From NCBI RefSeq assembly GCF_013185185.1, contig NZ_JAAZWE010000002.1, positions 62,001-126,000 on the forward strand: 64,000 nucleotides of DNA, read 5' to 3'. The position numbers and the translations under genes were made by a program. The notes below the pieces were generated by a model that worked only from the letters and a program-made list of their open reading frames with translations, ran no database searches and was not told the DNA's origin. Numbering within the stretch: position 1 is the first letter of the stretch; each line of letters opens with the position of its first letter. Positions 63,831 through 64,000 of this stretch are shown in pieces. This DNA comes from Saccharibacillus endophyticus (GTDB lineage: Bacteria > Bacillota > Bacilli > Paenibacillales > Paenibacillaceae).

Positions 63831-64000
63831 TCAGCGGACCGGCTCCCCGATCCATGCATATACGGCTCCGGAGAGCGATTTTACCTGACTTTTTATGACT
63901 AACGATAGCAGAACGGAATGTAAAAGTCCAAAATCCCAGGACGTCTTCCGTTGAAGCTCATCGATACTCGCATCCCCTTGCTCCAATATAACGTATATCT
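63831..64000 (-). CDS. dprA: DprA/Smf C-terminal end, 5' part outside the window
   Basis: The last 55 codons of an open frame entering from the right edge. They read as a winged-helix-like tail (ILEQGDASIDELQRKTSW, then LLSLVIKSQVKSLSGAVYAWI) and stop at 63831-63833. This pattern matches the C-terminal winged helix of the DNA-processing protein DprA, which loads RecA during transformation. dprA lies directly before topA in Bacillus and Paenibacillus. The main domain is not visible, so the call rests on tail and position. Confidence 0.8.
   Translation of the reverse strand, partial: IYVILEQGDASIDELQRKTSWDFGLLHSVLLSLVIKSQVKSLSGAVYAWIGEPVR

Overview
The window reads as a chromosomal core region of a Gram-positive, flagellated, spore-former-type Firmicute, most likely in the Paenibacillaceae (Paenibacillus or a close relative such as Saccharibacillus). 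This is inferred from gene order, moderately high GC, strong GGAGG-type ribosome binding sites, frequent TTG and GTG starts, PolC, the CheC/CheD/FliY chemotaxis set and SwrB/SwrD. Every gene I can support lies on the minus strand, so transcription runs from position 64000 toward 1. No rRNA, tRNA, CRISPR array, insertion sequence or prophage was seen. Long plus-strand ORFs are shadows of the minus-strand genes.

Reading in the direction of transcription. (1) 64000-58086: the 3' end of dprA, then topA, trmFO, and the HslVU ATP-dependent protease. A strong terminator follows hslU. The codY and xerC genes found here in Bacillus are absent. (2) 57715-25467: a fla/che operon of about 32 kb. It covers rod and MS ring (flgB, flgC, fliE, fliF), switch and export ATPase (fliG, fliH, fliI, fliJ), a MotE-like protein, hook (fliK, flgD, a small flagellar-operon protein, flgE, swrD), fliL/fliM/fliY/cheY, export gate (fliO, fliP, fliQ, fliR, flhB, flhA), placement GTPases (flhF, flhG), chemotaxis (cheB, cheA, cheW, cheC, cheD), an unknown membrane protein, and sigD. 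The tail holds a FapA/DUF342 protein, a 105-residue unknown, SwrB and an MltG-like wall protein, then a terminator. (3) 25212-12109: rpsB, tsf, pyrH, frr, uppS, cdsA, dxr, rseP, proS and polC. This is translation, nucleotide, isoprenoid, lipid, site-2-protease and replication functions, separated by several intercistronic terminator-like hairpins. (4) 11901-3818: rimP, nusA, rnpM, ylxQ, infB, rbfA, nrnA, truB and ribF, driven by a clear sigma-A promoter. (5) 3637-1: rpsO, pnp, and an M16 peptidase cut by the window edge.

The genes are conventional. The least explained signals are regulatory. A 17-nt box occurs twice inside the fla/che operon, upstream of fliI and of flgE, each time exactly 24 nt from a -10-like hexamer. 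Next to the first copy is an intra-operon terminator (fliH/fliI gap) with a possible alternative pairing. Two near-identical inverted repeats overlap the rpsO promoter. Other points of note are a ProRS of the archaeal/eukaryotic-like type at the usual proS locus, an HslV whose N-terminus differs from Bacillus ClpQ, a short EF-Ts, and long low-complexity linkers in IF2, FliY, CheB and the MltG-like protein.
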